Positions 15,519-15,549 of a stretch of DNA of 15,549 nucleotides are shown in pieces (the first letter of the stretch is position 1; each line of letters starts with the position of its first letter). A program made the translations under genes and the position numbers. The DNA lies in NCBI GenBank assembly GCA_937934685.1, contig CALGYU010000022.1:1-15549 (forward strand). The letters run 5' to 3'. The notes below the pieces were generated by a model. That model worked only from the letters and a program-made list of their open reading frames with translations. It had not been told where the DNA came from and made no database searches. The stretch comes from an uncultured Acholeplasma sp. GTDB taxonomy: Bacteria > Bacillota_I > Bacilli_A > Acholeplasmatales > Acholeplasmataceae.

Positions 15519-15549
15519 AAAGGAAAGTTAATAAAACTTTCCTTTTTTT
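15519..15549 (+). terminator. Terminator of the CorC-family gene
   Basis: An 11-bp stem pairs 15519-15529 with 15535-15545 around a 5-base loop, followed by T's to the window end. Confidence 0.85.

Overview
The window reads as chromosome from a low-G+C Gram-positive relative, most likely an Acholeplasma-like mollicute. The reasons are strong A/T bias, closely packed housekeeping genes, a B-type RNase P RNA, and TAA as the stop of all 14 convincing genes. TGG is used for Trp and no gene needs an internal TGA to be read through, so the code is the standard one and not the Mycoplasma code. The genus is an inference; no ribosomal RNA is present to confirm it.

Layout. 1-290: end of an unidentified or broken gene and its terminator. 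292-1140: a short-chain dehydrogenase, then face-to-face terminators. 1139-4359: RNase HIII (minus strand) and MutS2 (plus strand), divergent, with promoters that overlap. 4431-4739: thioredoxin. 4824-6591: truB-ribF operon (tRNA pseudouridine 55 and FMN/FAD synthesis). 6614-6937: a DarA/PstA-type cyclic di-AMP receptor. 7055-9889: rpsO, a 61-residue unknown, and pnp. 9978-10367: a two-CBS protein resembling the cyclic di-AMP binder DarB/CbpB. 10405-10750: RNase P RNA. 10843-11028: a second 61-residue unknown. 11063-13819 (minus): a P2A-type cation ATPase behind a yybP-ykoY (Mn2+) riboswitch. 14170-15513 (plus): a CNNM/CorC-family exporter behind an unusual leader of about 105 nt.

How it fits together. 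Most of the window is RNA and translation housekeeping (rnhC, mutS2, truB, rpsO, pnp, rnpB). Two putative cyclic di-AMP receptors lie on either side of rpsO-pnp. The right-hand end is a divergent metal-efflux locus. A Mn2+ riboswitch with a P1/terminator switch should turn on the ATPase when Mn2+ is high. The divergent CorC/MpfA-like gene has a strong promoter and a G+C-rich leader holding a short open reading frame that overlaps the gene's start codon, with the ribosome-binding site in a hairpin loop. That leader matches no riboswitch class I recognise and is the best candidate here for an undescribed regulatory element.

All coordinates, promoters and hairpins were read by eye. No alignment, folding or database search was run.
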